Under the pieces are notes generated by a model. That model saw only the letters and a list, made by a program, of their open reading frames with translations. It had not been told where the DNA came from and did no database searches. A DNA stretch of 64,000 nucleotides, taken from assembly GCF_002847015.1 (NCBI RefSeq), contig NZ_CP025085.1, positions 1,860,001 to 1,924,000 on the forward strand, given 5' to 3'. This document shows positions 21,196 through 30,909 of the stretch, one piece after another (within the stretch, counting starts at the first letter, position 1; the number at the start of each line of letters is the position of its first letter). The DNA comes from Prodigiosinella confusarubida (GTDB taxonomy: Bacteria; Pseudomonadota; Gammaproteobacteria; Enterobacterales; Enterobacteriaceae). The position numbers were made by a program, and so were the translations under genes.

Positions 21196-21765
21196 GGTGT
21201 ATCTTTCCTCCAACACAGGGTTAGTATCCCTTTTTCTGATGGCAAAAGCGTATCCTTTGCTTTGCAAAGAGGTGAATGTTTGAACACTACCCATCCACCA
21301 TTCAATACTTACTTTATATACAAAATAAAGTCAAATAGCTTATTTGCTATACTGATAATGTTAATTTTTGCATCGAATCGCTGTTTTTAACTTAATTCTC
21401 AGTGTTAAATACCAGTTTGGTGAGCTATGTCATCAGGATGTGGTCTATCGGCCCTTGTAACCAGATAACTATTCTCTTTAATAACCTTGTTTTAATCAAC
21501 TGTATGTTTTTAAATATGAAAATCTTATTTCTGAAAAGGATGTTAAATCTGACACATCAATGGTTCAAGGAGGGGATAACGGGCCTGGTACGGTTTTTCT
21601 CATAAAGAGTGAGGAAAAATAATTCGTTTTTATTTTATTCAGGAGTGTGATCTGATACCAAGTTAAAAAAATGTGAATTGTTGGAGTTATTATATATTGC
21701 AAACTAAGTCATCATTCTTTAGTTTAGAAATTCGTATTTTTGCTCATATTGGACGGGAGTTTACG
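21196..21765. promoter_or_regulatory. Divergent control region of the sugar-transport island
   Basis: This 570-base AT-rich gap separates the binding-protein gene (minus) from the acetyltransferase gene (plus), and I see no convincing gene in it. It contains a 7-7-7 palindrome, ACTTTAT and ATAAAGT at 21311-21317 and 21325-21331. A second inverted repeat (ATAGC/GCTAT, about 21337-21352) lies next to it. Both are the size and composition of operators for ROK-type repressors (NagC, Mlc, XylR), and a ROK regulator gene lies 2.2 kb away. Assigning them to that protein is inference. Confidence 0.45.
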
Positions 21766-22368
21766 ATGGTCTCATCTTCTCTAGTGATACGGCACGCCAA
21801 GGAAAATGATTGGGATGCACTCTATGACATTTGTCTTAAAACAGCAGATGCCGGACAGGATGCCACTGCGTTTTACAGTGATCCCCAATATCCAGGATTA
21901 CGTTTCTCAGTGCCTTATGCCGTTTTTGAGCCTGAACTGGCTTTTGTACTCTGTGAGGATGCTCAACCGTTGGGCTATGTGGTCGCGGCGCGCCATACCG
22001 TTCATTTTGAGCAACGGCTTGAGGCCGAATGGTGGCCTCTGTTGCAGGAGAAATACCGTGACCGCCTGGCGACGAAACCTTTGGATGAAAATATTCTGGC
22101 GTTTATCCGCCAGCCTGAACGTGCTTCACCGCAACTCACTGATGCCTATCCTGCACATTTGCATATCAATATTCTACCCTCTGCACAGAAAAGCGGGCAG
22201 GGGCGAAAAATGGTAGAAACTGAACTTGATGCATTGCGAGCCCAGGGGGTGGCCGGTGTGCATCTGGGCGTAAGCCTAAGAAATGAACAGGTTTGTGCTT
22301 TTTACGAGAAGATGGGCTTTCGGATGCTGTTTCGCAGCAATGCCCTTTATATGGGACTCACCTTGTAA
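21766..22368 (+). CDS. GNAT-family acetyltransferase, resembling the O-GlcNAcase-associated type
   Basis: The ~200-residue protein has the GNAT fold layout: N-terminal I-R-H-A-K-E-N-D-W-D-A-L, a central acetyl-CoA segment (L-H-I-N-I-L-P-S-A-Q-K-S-G-Q-G-R-K-M), and a C-terminal L-R-N-E-Q-V-C-A-F-Y-E-K-M-G-F. The C-L-K-T-A-D-A-G-Q-D-A-T-A-F-Y stretch near residue 20 recalls bacterial relatives of the acetyltransferase-like domain of human O-GlcNAcase. ATG 21766 is preferred because GGGAG sits six bases upstream; a longer frame to 21673 has no site. The ATPase gene follows after 11 bases. An amino-sugar substrate is a guess from context. Confidence 0.75.
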   Translation: MVSSSLVIRHAKENDWDALYDICLKTADAGQDATAFYSDPQYPGLRFSVPYAVFEPELAFVLCEDAQPLGYVVAARHTVHFEQRLEAEWWPLLQEKYRDRLATKPLDENILAFIRQPERASPQLTDAYPAHLHINILPSAQKSGQGRKMVETELDALRAQGVAGVHLGVSLRNEQVCAFYEKMGFRMLFRSNALYMGLTL

Positions 22369-22379
22369 GCGGAAAGATT

Positions 22380-23465
22380 ATGGCGAATGTAGCGCTCAAC
22401 TCTATCAAAAAATCTTATGATAACGTCCATGTTATTCATGGTATCGATCTTGAAATTCAAAGCGGTGAGTTCATCGTTTTCGTCGGGCCTTCTGGCTGCG
22501 GCAAGTCCACTTTGTTACGTATGATTGCCGGTCTTGAAGAGATAACCGCCGGTAAACTCAGCGTTGATGGTGTCGATATGACCCATCAACCAGCAACGGA
22601 ACGCGGCATCGCGATGGTATTTCAGTCTTACGCCTTGTACCCGAATATGACGGTGCGCGGTAACTTGAGCTATCCGCTGGAAGTCGCCGGGCGGCCCAAA
22701 TCCGAGGTGAGACAACAAGTAGAAGCCACGGCGGAAAAATTGCATTTGACAGAGTTACTGGACAGGCTGCCAAGAGCCTTATCTGGCGGGCAACGCCAGC
22801 GAGTGGCCATTGGCAGGGCGATTATTCGCCAGCCGCGTATTTTTTTATTCGACGAACCTTTGTCGAATCTTGATGCTGAACTGCGTTTACAGATGCGTAT
22901 TGAGATTGCCAAACTCCATGAGTCGTTGGGTAATACCATGATTTATGTTACGCACGATCAGTTGGAAGCGATGACGCTGGCTGACAGGATTGTGGTGTTG
23001 CGACTAGGGAAAATAGAGCAGGTAGGCTCACCGTTAACGCTCTATCACGATCCGGATAATATGTTTGTGGCGGGATTCATTGGCTCGCCAAAAATCAATT
23101 TCATCAAAGCGATTGTCGCCTCGAATCATGAGAGCCATGTCGGATTACGGTTACCGGAGTTGAACATTGATAATCTGTTATTACCACTCAGCCATACTCT
23201 GCAAGAAGGACAGCATGTGTGGTTGGGTGTCCGGCCTGAACATTTTGTCGAGCCGATGGGCGCCGATTGTCAGTTTACGGCATCGCTGACATTTGCTGAG
23301 CGATTGGGTCATACCAACTATCTGTATCTGGATATTGGTGTGGAGAACACGCTGGTTATTGAGCAACGAGAAGCCAAACGCTATGAAACCGGCGACAGCG
23401 TATCACTGGGGATCAACGCCAGTCAGTGCCTGCTTTTTGCCGACAGCGGTGAGCGTGTTCGCTAA
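22380..23465 (+). CDS. Carbohydrate ABC transporter ATP-binding protein (MalK/UgpC-like)
   Basis: ATPase of a CUT1 sugar importer. The 361 residues have Walker A G-P-S-G-C-G-K-S-T, Q-loop V-F-Q-S-Y-A-L-Y-P, signature [13 protein letters not shown], Walker B I-F-L-F-D-E-P-L-S-N-L-D and a MalK-type regulatory/TOBE domain (G-V-R-P-E-H-F). ATG 22380 is used; frames extending to 22293 run back into the acetyltransferase gene. It is separated from its likely permease partners, which are on the other strand 2.6 kb to the left. It probably energises that permease pair. Confidence 0.9.
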   Translation: MANVALNSIKKSYDNVHVIHGIDLEIQSGEFIVFVGPSGCGKSTLLRMIAGLEEITAGKLSVDGVDMTHQPATERGIAMVFQSYALYPNMTVRGNLSYPLEVAGRPKSEVRQQVEATAEKLHLTELLDRLPRALSGGQRQRVAIGRAIIRQPRIFLFDEPLSNLDAELRLQMRIEIAKLHESLGNTMIYVTHDQLEAMTLADRIVVLRLGKIEQVGSPLTLYHDPDNMFVAGFIGSPKINFIKAIVASNHESHVGLRLPELNIDNLLLPLSHTLQEGQHVWLGVRPEHFVEPMGADCQFTASLTFAERLGHTNYLYLDIGVENTLVIEQREAKRYETGDSVSLGINASQCLLFADSGERVR

Positions 23466-23513
23466 ATATGATGCTGATTTTTCCCCTTTCAATCGGTCGA
23501 GAGGGGGAACCGT

Positions 23514-24647
23514 TTATTCTCCATCGGCATTTGCCGCCAGAATATCAATGAGTTTGTTAACCGCAAAACCAGCGGCACCCAATGCCCACATACGGTTTGA
23601 CTCGGTCAGGAACATCAAGGGCGTCAATTGTGGCGTGAGCTTCAGGCGGTACGCCTGGAAACTCATCGTGACGCGTTCCAGTAATATCCGTGATGCCATT
23701 TGTGGCTCCATCGCTAGATAAACCACATCCGGATCCAGGGCTATCGACAGATTCGCCAATGATACACCAATGTGGTGCCCGGCATTAGCCAGGACATCCA
23801 GCATGTGGGGGGATGGTCGTTGATCAACTTCGAGTAAGTTCTTCGGCGGTGTTTCGCCTGTGGGTGTCTGGTGTGCAATGGCATTCAATATCGCGCGCGA
23901 CGAGGCAATGTCTTCAAGATTTCCTGCCGTCCCGTCACCAATCAGCGCCATGCCTATTTCCCCCGCGTTACCGTGACGTCCGCGATACAACTGGCGCTCC
24001 AGGATAATACCTGCACCAATACCTTTACCGAAGGTGGCGATAATTGCTGATTGCGCACTGCCCAACTGACCAAATACGAGGGTCGCCAGTGCCATAGCAT
24101 TAGCATCATTTTCGATATAGACCGGAATGTTAAAGCGCTCTTCCAGCATGTTGGCAATAGGTACATTGGTCCAGTCTAGTGCTTTAGAACGTACACAGTA
24201 GCCGTTTGCTGGGTCAACGATACCTGAGAGTGCTACACCGATAGCGCTGACTTTTGCGGCATCCACAGTCTTGAGGAACTTGGTCAGCGCATCACTTAAC
24301 TGTTTGGGGGTTAATGCCCCGGTTGGGATCAGCTGTTCACCAATCAGTTTGCCATTCAGATCCGTCATAACGATCAGATTGCGTTCCGCATTAAGCTGAA
24401 TACCAACGACAGTGGCATGATCGGGATTCAGACCCAACAGGATTTTGGGTCTGCCCATGGATTCCCGTCGAAGCCCGAGTTCATGAATAATTCCTTTGCT
24501 TAATAGTCTGTTCGCCGCCTGAGAAATGGTGGACATGCTCAGGCCGCTGCGTACTTTCAAGTCCGACTGGCTGATCGGAGAATTTTCAATAATAAGGCGC
24601 AGAATACGCGCTGAAACATTCGGAACAATCATAGGGTTTTGAATCAT
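23514..24647 (-). CDS. ROK-family transcriptional regulator
   Basis: The 377 residues have an N-terminal winged helix-turn-helix (about 10-70; S-D-L-K-V-R-S-G-L-S-M-S-T-I-S-Q-A-A-N-R-L) followed by a ROK sugar-binding domain with I-G-V-A-L-S-G-I-V-D-P, I-E-N-D-A-N-A-M-A, and the G-K-G-I-G-A-G glycine-rich loop. The usual zinc cluster C-x-C-G-x-x-G-C is not intact: H-G-N-A-G-E-I-G is present but cysteines are missing. It is likely the local repressor of the transport and catabolic genes. The kinase-like gene lies 42 bases upstream on the same strand. Confidence 0.88.
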   Translation of the reverse strand: MIQNPMIVPNVSARILRLIIENSPISQSDLKVRSGLSMSTISQAANRLLSKGIIHELGLRRESMGRPKILLGLNPDHATVVGIQLNAERNLIVMTDLNGKLIGEQLIPTGALTPKQLSDALTKFLKTVDAAKVSAIGVALSGIVDPANGYCVRSKALDWTNVPIANMLEERFNIPVYIENDANAMALATLVFGQLGSAQSAIIATFGKGIGAGIILERQLYRGRHGNAGEIGMALIGDGTAGNLEDIASSRAILNAIAHQTPTGETPPKNLLEVDQRPSPHMLDVLANAGHHIGVSLANLSIALDPDVVYLAMEPQMASRILLERVTMSFQAYRLKLTPQLTPLMFLTESNRMWALGAAGFAVNKLIDILAANADGE

Positions 24648-24689
24648 CTTATGGTTTCATGACAGAGAAATTGCTGCAATTATTGTCGA

Positions 24690-25577
24690 TTATTGTGTCG
24701 CCAGACGCAACGCGCCTTGTAAAGCGTCCGCTTTGGCGCTAACCAGACGTTCACGCGTCACTGTGGGCAAATAGGGTAATATCGGTTTAGCGATACCACC
24801 CATTAATGCCACGTCACCCTGACACGCCTTGAGTAACCAATTCAGCATTAAATCAATATCTTCGGCTAATTGACTAACCAGAGTGAGCCCTTGTGGGTCT
24901 GATGCCTGTGCGGCCTGGAAAATCTCAGGAGCAAAACGCCCCCAGTCTGCTGGCCTGGCGGACAGTGACCAGTTGAGCAGTGTTTCTGGTGAGTCAGAAA
25001 AGTGCGCCATCAGCGAGCGCGTGAGTGGGGTATGTGTGAGAATGTTGTCGTGCGCCAGTAGTGCTGAGCGCAATGCACTGCGACCAAGAATGGCCCCAGA
25101 CCCCTGATCACCAAGGTTAAATCCCCAGCCACCGATAGCATGAAAGTGATGCCCGTCGAATGCGGCCCCCTGACTTCCTGTCCCGACAATGAGCACGGCA
25201 CCCGGAGAACCAGAATGTGCACCAAGACAGGCAATCTCAACATCCGATGCGACGTGAACTGCTGCAAAAGGCAGTACTGACTGTGTGACGCGATGGCGAA
25301 GTTCAGTGATATTCGCCCCGGCAAAGCCAAAACCGGCCACGGTATCAGATAATGCGGAAAGTGGCAGTCCGGCATTATAAAACGTCTGTTCAACGGCAGA
25401 CATCGCCGTAGACAGCGCACCGTTAAAATCTGAAAATAGATTAGCGGCGCCGAGGCACGCTTCAGCCAGAATGGTGCCTTTCTTGTCGGTCAGTCGCGCA
25501 CGGCATCGTGTACCACCGCCATCCACACCCACGAAGTAATCTGGTTGCAACCTTGCCTCCTTCTGGCTCTGAATCAC
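24690..25577 (-). CDS. BadF/BadG/BcrA/BcrD ATPase family protein, N-acetylglucosamine-kinase-like
   Basis: The 295 residues have the ASKHA phosphate-1 motif V-G-V-D-G-G-G-T-R-C-R-A, a phosphate-2/adenosine region L-I-V-G-T-G-S-Q-G and G-G-W-G-F-N-L-G-D-Q-G-S-G, and a C-terminal A-L-M-G-G-I-A. This pattern fits the branch containing eukaryotic N-acetylglucosamine kinase and bacterial glucosamine kinases rather than the benzoyl-CoA reductase activators, because no iron-sulfur cysteines are seen. It probably phosphorylates an imported amino sugar. The start may lie a few codons inside the frame (first clear core at residue 13). Confidence 0.82.
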   Translation of the reverse strand: MIQSQKEARLQPDYFVGVDGGGTRCRARLTDKKGTILAEACLGAANLFSDFNGALSTAMSAVEQTFYNAGLPLSALSDTVAGFGFAGANITELRHRVTQSVLPFAAVHVASDVEIACLGAHSGSPGAVLIVGTGSQGAAFDGHHFHAIGGWGFNLGDQGSGAILGRSALRSALLAHDNILTHTPLTRSLMAHFSDSPETLLNWSLSARPADWGRFAPEIFQAAQASDPQGLTLVSQLAEDIDLMLNWLLKACQGDVALMGGIAKPILPYLPTVTRERLVSAKADALQGALRLATQ

Positions 25578-25904
25578 CGGCTTTTAACACCATCAAGTAA
25601 CAGCCTAAACCTGTGGCTTTTCACTCCAATGAATGGTGTGACCGGTATAGAGCAAAAAAGATAGGGTAAAAAAACATAAATCGCAATGATAAAAAAATTA
25701 AGAAAAAATAAATTTATAAAAAATCATTAAAAACATAATGATAATAAATTATTTCATTTTAACTTGAGCTTCATTTATTGACATTAGTTTTGCTATCGTA
25801 ATAAGTTCTTGATGATTGTCAGAGCAATGTAAGCCTGGTCAGGGCCGTACATCATTACACCATTTCGCAAAGCATCTCTTTCAGAGACGGGCAGGGGACA
25901 TAAC
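25578..25904. promoter_or_regulatory. AT-rich control region between the kinase and oxidoreductase genes
   Basis: This 327-base gap is very AT-rich between about 25660 and 25770. It holds a consensus -35 hexamer TTGACA at 25778-25783, with TAATAA/ATAAGT about 15-17 bases downstream as a -10 candidate for the plus-strand gene at 25905. The AT-rich tract could hold ROK-protein or H-NS sites, but I cannot define one. Confidence 0.4.
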
Positions 25905-27062
25905 ATGAAAGTAGGCATTGTCGGACTCGGTTTTCGCATGTCAAATGTGGTTAACGAGTTCAGTAAAGTTGATCCGGATTTCAGCATTACCGGATATTTT
26001 GATCCTGCACCGGCAGGGTTACCGAATCTGAAAGCGTTCAATATCGATGCCGGTTACGCTTTCGACTCTTTTGATGCACTATTGCGGGCTGGTGGCTTTG
26101 ATTTGCTGATGGTCGGCTCGCCAAATTATATGCATCTTGAGCATATCCGGGCGGGGCTGGCTGCTGGCGTGCGCGTCTTTACCGAAAAACCGGTAGTCAT
26201 CGACGAAGCACAAAGCATGGCGTTGGCTGAACTGGTTAAAGAGTATGGGGCTGATAACATCATAGTCGGGTTGGTATTACGTTATTCGCCCTTGTATATC
26301 GATTTGCTCAAAGCGAAACAAGACAACCAACTGGGTGAAATCACTTCCATTGAGGCCACCGAGCATATCAAGCCTTATCACGGTGCTTTCTTCATGCGCG
26401 ACTGGCGTCGCTATGAGAAATATGCTGGCCCTTACATTCTGGAAAAATGCTGCCACGATATCGATCTTTATCAGGGTTTGGTCGGTGAGCGACCTGTTCG
26501 GGTTGCCAGCTTCGGCGGGCGGAAATCCTTTACTCCGCAGCATGAGCCACGGGGAAAAATCACCACTGATTCCGAGGTGTATCACATCAAACCCAGTGGC
26601 TGGTCCAGCACCGATGCGGTATTTAACAGTGATGCGGATATTGTGGATTATCAGACAGCTATTATCGAATATGCAGGTGGTGCCACGTTAGCCTTCCATG
26701 CCAATCTGAACGTACCGGATGAATTTCGTCGTTTCTGCGTAATAGGATCCAATGGTATGGCGGAGGGCGATTTTGTCCGTAACTATTTTCGTGTACATGA
26801 TGCCCGTACGGGGGACAAGCTGGTTTCTACCGAATATGAAGGTAATGCGTATGATGGTCATTATGGTGCGGATGCATTAATGGTCGAGGAGATTGTCAAG
26901 CATTTGAAAACTGGCAGTCCATTGAAAGTGTCTGTCGTTGATGCGCTGGAAGCCGGGTTAACGGCGATTAAAATTGATGAGGCGAGAAAACAGCGTACCG
27001 TTATCGATCTAACTGAATGTTGGCAACGTTTTGATCGGGCATTAGGTCGTGAGCTCTGTTAA
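25905..27062 (+). CDS. Gfo/Idh/MocA-family oxidoreductase
   Basis: NAD(P)-dependent sugar oxidoreductase family. The 385 residues start with a Rossmann motif (K-V-G-I-V-G-L-G-F-R), followed by G-Y-F-D-P-A-P-A, V-G-S-P-N-Y-M-H and the signature E-K-P-V-V-I-D, which carries the substrate/cofactor lysine. The E-K-C-C-H-D-I-D motif holds the conserved histidine/aspartate pair. It likely modifies the sugar imported by the neighbouring transporter; the substrate is not predictable. ATG 25905 fits the start of the Rossmann strand. Confidence 0.88.
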   Translation: MKVGIVGLGFRMSNVVNEFSKVDPDFSITGYFDPAPAGLPNLKAFNIDAGYAFDSFDALLRAGGFDLLMVGSPNYMHLEHIRAGLAAGVRVFTEKPVVIDEAQSMALAELVKEYGADNIIVGLVLRYSPLYIDLLKAKQDNQLGEITSIEATEHIKPYHGAFFMRDWRRYEKYAGPYILEKCCHDIDLYQGLVGERPVRVASFGGRKSFTPQHEPRGKITTDSEVYHIKPSGWSSTDAVFNSDADIVDYQTAIIEYAGGATLAFHANLNVPDEFRRFCVIGSNGMAEGDFVRNYFRVHDARTGDKLVSTEYEGNAYDGHYGADALMVEEIVKHLKTGSPLKVSVVDALEAGLTAIKIDEARKQRTVIDLTECWQRFDRALGRELC

Positions 27063-27234
27063 GCGTTCATTGCCTACCGGCGTTAATCGGTCATAAGTGG
27101 CAGTGTTAGATGTTAAAGGCGCATCTCTCAATACTACGGTATGACTGGGTATCCAGGGGATTAAACGCAATCTGGCATTAAATTTAAGGGAGCGTATATC
27201 CGCTCCCTTGTCATCAATAATACCAATACGGTTA

Positions 27235-27618
27235 TTACAGGCTTTCTGTGAAAGTACGAGTAATAACGTCGCGCTGTTGTTCTGGTGTCAGTGAATTAAA
27301 ACGTACAGCATAGCCAGATACACGGATGGTTAGCTGTGGATATTTTTCTGGATGTTTGACCGCATCTTCCAGCGTTTCACGGCGCAGAACATTCACATTC
27401 AGATGCTGGCCGCCTTCAACGCGAACTGTTGGTTTGATATCTAACGGAATTTCGCGATATTCAAACTGGCCCAGCTCACTGACTGTCACGATTTGGTCTT
27501 CGCTATAGCCGGATTTTGCACATACACAGCGAGCCTGGGACTTCTCTTCATCCAACAGCCAGAAAGAATTAACCAGGGTATTGTTGTTTGCTTTGGTGAT
27601 TTGAATACCAGTAACCAT
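27235..27618 (-). CDS. grcA: Autonomous glycyl radical cofactor GrcA (YfiD)
   Basis: Spare glycyl-radical domain that replaces the damaged C-terminus of pyruvate formate-lyase and is induced by anaerobiosis and acid. The 127 residues match E. coli. The radical glycine lies in R-V-S-G-Y-A-V-R-F near the C-terminus, preceded by the Y-P-Q-L-T-I strand. Its upstream region carries two FNR sites. It is adjacent to and divergent from ung, as in E. coli. Confidence 0.97.
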   Translation of the reverse strand: MVTGIQITKANNNTLVNSFWLLDEEKSQARCVCAKSGYSEDQIVTVSELGQFEYREIPLDIKPTVRVEGGQHLNVNVLRRETLEDAVKHPEKYPQLTIRVSGYAVRFNSLTPEQQRDVITRTFTESL

Positions 27619-27730
27619 AATTGCCTCCGTAAAGCGGCGTTATATTATCTAAAATAAAAATGCGGGCAGTCAGTAACAAACCAGCGGTTTGTTTTTAACG
27701 ATAAAGTAAAATTGACTGAATCTGTCTTCC

Positions 27731-27825
27731 TGTATACCAGCCAATTTACTGTGTCACTTTGATATAAATCAATTTTCAAAGAGCGCTGCGGTCACAGCTA
27801 TGAGTAATTATTTGTTTTATATCAA
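27731..27825 (-). promoter_or_regulatory. grcA promoter with tandem FNR sites
   Basis: A perfect FNR site (TTGAT-ATAA-ATCAA) lies at 27759-27772, and a second with one mismatch (TTGTT-TTAT-ATCAA) at 27812-27825. Their centres are 53 bases apart. A minus-strand -10 candidate (TATACA) at 27731-27736 puts the start of transcription near 27724. The near site is then centred at about -41 and the far one at about -94, which is the arrangement known for E. coli yfiD. Confidence 0.8.
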
Positions 27826-27985
27826 TTTTAGTCTCTTTTGGTAAATGCAAAAAAATTTGTAAATTTTCAATTATTTTTCAAGCGTGTGGTCGATAGCCAC
27901 CAATATGTCGGTTATGGTTTTACCTGACAGTGATTGACCGGTAAGCTACATAATCAGGATTCACTGATTGGATAACGGATGCATG

Positions 27986-28675
27986 ATGGAAAGCTCCTTT
28001 ACCTGGCACGATGTGCTGGCCCAAGAGAAACAACAACCTTATTTTATTAATACGCTCAAATTCGTTAGTCAGGAACGCGCTACTGGCAAGGTGATTTATC
28101 CGCCGCAAAAAGATGTTTTCAACGCATTTCGTTTTACCGAATTTAATCAGGTCAAGGTCGTTATCCTGGGGCAAGATCCCTATCATGGACCTCATCAGGC
28201 GCATGGACTGTCATTCTCGGTCCGTCCTGGAGTGCCTGCGCCACCTTCATTGATGAACATCTATAAAGAACTGGCGAATGACATGCCCGGATTTAAAATA
28301 CCGACACATGGGTTTCTGCAAAGCTGGGCACAACAGGGTGTGTTGCTCCTTAATACTGTTTTAACGGTTGAAGCGGGTAAAGCGCACTCCCATGCCAATC
28401 TGGGATGGGAAACATTTACCGATAAGGTGATTGAAGTATTAAATGCCCATCGGGAAGGGGTGGTGTTTTTGCTATGGGGATCTCATGCGCAAAAGAAGGG
28501 CAATATGATTGATTGCCAGCGTCATCATGTTTTGAAAGCGCCTCACCCGTCGCCACTTTCTGCTCATCGTGGCTTCCTGGGGTGTCGACATTTTTCGCAA
28601 GCCAATCAATTTCTTGAGCAACAAGGCATTACGCCCATAGACTGGATGCCGAGTCTGTCTGAAAATCAGGAATGA
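27986..28675 (+). CDS. ung: Uracil-DNA glycosylase
   Basis: Family 1 UDG that removes uracil from DNA to start base-excision repair. With this start the product is 229 residues, the E. coli length. Seen: the catalytic water-activating motif G-Q-D-P-Y-H-G-P, uracil-binding [18 protein letters not shown], and the DNA-intercalating [11 protein letters not shown] 27986 (M-E-S-S-F-T-W-H-D) aligns with E. coli; ATG 27983 immediately before and a TTG at 27968 are alternatives with no better ribosome binding site. Confidence 0.96.
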   Translation: MESSFTWHDVLAQEKQQPYFINTLKFVSQERATGKVIYPPQKDVFNAFRFTEFNQVKVVILGQDPYHGPHQAHGLSFSVRPGVPAPPSLMNIYKELANDMPGFKIPTHGFLQSWAQQGVLLLNTVLTVEAGKAHSHANLGWETFTDKVIEVLNAHREGVVFLLWGSHAQKKGNMIDCQRHHVLKAPHPSPLSAHRGFLGCRHFSQANQFLEQQGITPIDWMPSLSENQE

Positions 28676-28768
28676 TTGATACTGCCTTCGGGTAACGAGG
28701 GCATTCTGATAGAAGTGTCGTGGTGGCAGACAGATAATTTAATGAACAAGAGAGATAAAACAAGGAAT

Positions 28769-28844
<76 letters not shown>

Positions 28845-28884
28845 ACATATGTGGATGGTACTTCAGGAAATCTAGACCGTGATT

Positions 28885-28960
<76 letters not shown>

Positions 28961-29025
28961 ATTCCTGACACAATATCCGTGTGAACGGGCCGCATGATAT
29001 GCAACCGCATGTATAGTGTCAACGG

Positions 29026-29193
29026 CTAAATCCATTTCTGCAACTGACCGCTGAAAAAGGCGTCAACGTTTTGTTTGCAGGCAATTTCATCCTTTGGTTT
29101 GAACTCACATAAAGGAAACACGAGGATAGTGTTTTTGAAAGACACCATTCCTCGTGCCAGGCACAACTCTATATTCGGCTTCTGATCAAGCAT
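29026..29193 (-). CDS. Possible 55-residue protein between gltX and tRNA-Ala
   Basis: An open frame starting at ATG 29193 reads with protein-like composition (M-L-D-Q-K-P-N-I-E-L-C, then alternating hydrophobic and charged residues, ending G-Q-L-Q-K-W-I). It fills the 267-base gap downstream of gltX. It has no clear ribosome binding site and I do not recognise a family. It could be a small gene, a remnant, or chance. Confidence 0.25.
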   Translation of the reverse strand: MLDQKPNIELCLARGMVSFKNTILVFPLCEFKPKDEIACKQNVDAFFSGQLQKWI

Positions 29194-29227
29194 GATGACG
29201 CAGCCAACCGAGTTGTTTAATGCGTCT

Positions 29228-30643
29228 TTATGACTGCGCTTCGCGTGCGGTGATAAAGTCCAATGCGCGGTCGATTCTCGCCAGAGTGCGCTGTTGTCCC
29301 ACAGCATGAACCGTCACGTCTACGCCGGGAGACTGGCCTGCGCCCGTTACGGCCACACGCAGTGGCATGCCCACCTTTCCCATCCCCTGCTGCAATTCAT
29401 CTGCCGTTCCCTGGATGGCATGATGAATGTGCTCTGGTGTCCATTCGCTGATCGCCGCCAGTTTGGCGCGTACCCGCTCTAATGGTTGACGTGCAACTGG
29501 GCGCAGATGTTTCTTGGCCGCGTCGGCATCAAATTCGTCGAATTCCTCATAGAAGTAACGGCATGAAGCTGCCATTTCTTTTAGTGTTTTGCAACGTTCG
29601 CCCAACAAAACCACCAGTTGGCTGAGTTGTGGACCGCTACGAGTATCAATCCCAGCTTGTTCGATATGCCAGGACAAATGTGTTGCGACATACTCTGGCG
29701 GTAGATGATTAATATAATGATGATTCAGCCACTGCAATTTCTCAGTATTAAATGCACTGGCGGATTTGCTTACCGCATCTAGCGAGAACAGTTGCTTCAT
29801 TTCCTCAATGGAAAAAATTTCCTGATCGCCAGAAGACCAACCCAGGCGAACCAGATAGTTCAGCAGAGCTTCCGGCAAATAGCCATCATCACGGTATTGC
29901 ATTACCCCAACCGCACCATGACGTTTGGATAACTTTTTGCCGTCGTCACCAAGAATCATGGAAACATGAGCATATTCCGGTACCGGTGCACCTAACGCTT
30001 TCAGAATATTAATCTGTCGAGGCGTATTATTGATATGGTCTTCACCACGGATAACATGGGTGATTTCCATATCCCAGTCATCAATCACCACACAGAAGTT
30101 ATAGGTTGGCGATCCATCGGTTCGACGAATGATCAGATCGTCCAGTTCCTGATTACTAAACTCAATTGGCCCGCGAATGCGGTCATTAAAAATAACCGAG
30201 CCCTCTTGCGGATTGCGGAAACGAACAACGTGTGGCTCATGCTCATCATGATGTTGGTGAGAGTCACGACAACAACCGTCATAGCGTGGCTTTTCACCAT
30301 TCGCCATTTGCTGTTCGCGTAATGCTTCAAGACGGTCTTTAGAGCAATAGCATTTATATGCGGTTCCATTTTCCAGCATCTGATCGATGACAGCATTGTA
30401 GCGGTCAAAGCGTCGAGTCTGATAGTACGGCCCTTCATCCCAGTCCAGGTTCAGCCAGTTCATGCCATCCATAATGGCATTAATTGCTTCCTGGGTAGAA
30501 CGCTCCAGATCGGTATCTTCAATACGTAATACAAATTCGCCATTATGATGACGGGCAAAAAGCCAGGAATAAAGAGCGGTACGAGCACCGCCGACATGAA
30601 GATAACCAGTAGGACTGGGCGCGAAACGGGTTTTTATTTTCAT
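29228..30643 (-). CDS. gltX: Glutamyl-tRNA synthetase
   Basis: Class I aminoacyl-tRNA synthetase charging tRNA-Glu with glutamate for translation and, through HemA, for haem synthesis. The 471 residues match E. coli in length. Seen: the HIGH-equivalent [11 protein letters not shown], the zinc site beginning C-Y-C-S-K with its second half around D-G-C-C-R-D, and the KMSKS-equivalent G-K-K-L-S-K-R-H-G. It is divergent from the tRNA-Val/tRNA-Lys cluster and faces tRNA-Ala, the same local set as in E. coli. Confidence 0.97.
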   Translation of the reverse strand: MKIKTRFAPSPTGYLHVGGARTALYSWLFARHHNGEFVLRIEDTDLERSTQEAINAIMDGMNWLNLDWDEGPYYQTRRFDRYNAVIDQMLENGTAYKCYCSKDRLEALREQQMANGEKPRYDGCCRDSHQHHDEHEPHVVRFRNPQEGSVIFNDRIRGPIEFSNQELDDLIIRRTDGSPTYNFCVVIDDWDMEITHVIRGEDHINNTPRQINILKALGAPVPEYAHVSMILGDDGKKLSKRHGAVGVMQYRDDGYLPEALLNYLVRLGWSSGDQEIFSIEEMKQLFSLDAVSKSASAFNTEKLQWLNHHYINHLPPEYVATHLSWHIEQAGIDTRSGPQLSQLVVLLGERCKTLKEMAASCRYFYEEFDEFDADAAKKHLRPVARQPLERVRAKLAAISEWTPEHIHHAIQGTADELQQGMGKVGMPLRVAVTGAGQSPGVDVTVHAVGQQRTLARIDRALDFITAREAQS

Positions 30644-30909
30644 TGGAATTACGGCCTTATTACGCGATGGCTGTTAGTGAATCGACACAAGTTCATAATT
30701 AAAAGTGAGCAATATTCTACCACTCTACCTTAATTCCTCAACGCTATAACACACCTGGGTGACGCCTATATTTGACAAAATAGGCGAGAATTCTACGGCA
30801 ATGTCCAGAAATACGACATCTTGTTTAATTTTACAACGAACAGCTATTTTCGTTTTAAAAAGCGTTGACTCACTTTGAACTATCCCTATAATGCGACTCC
30901 ACACAGCGA

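Noticed and set aside
21402-21605. A 67-codon frame in the gap before the acetyltransferase gene
   Set aside because: No ribosome binding site, AT-driven composition, and it overlaps the putative operator region. Probably chance.
23481-23509. Inverted repeat between the ATPase and ROK genes as a terminator
   Set aside because: A 6-bp stem is present but neither strand has a following T run, so only a weak case.
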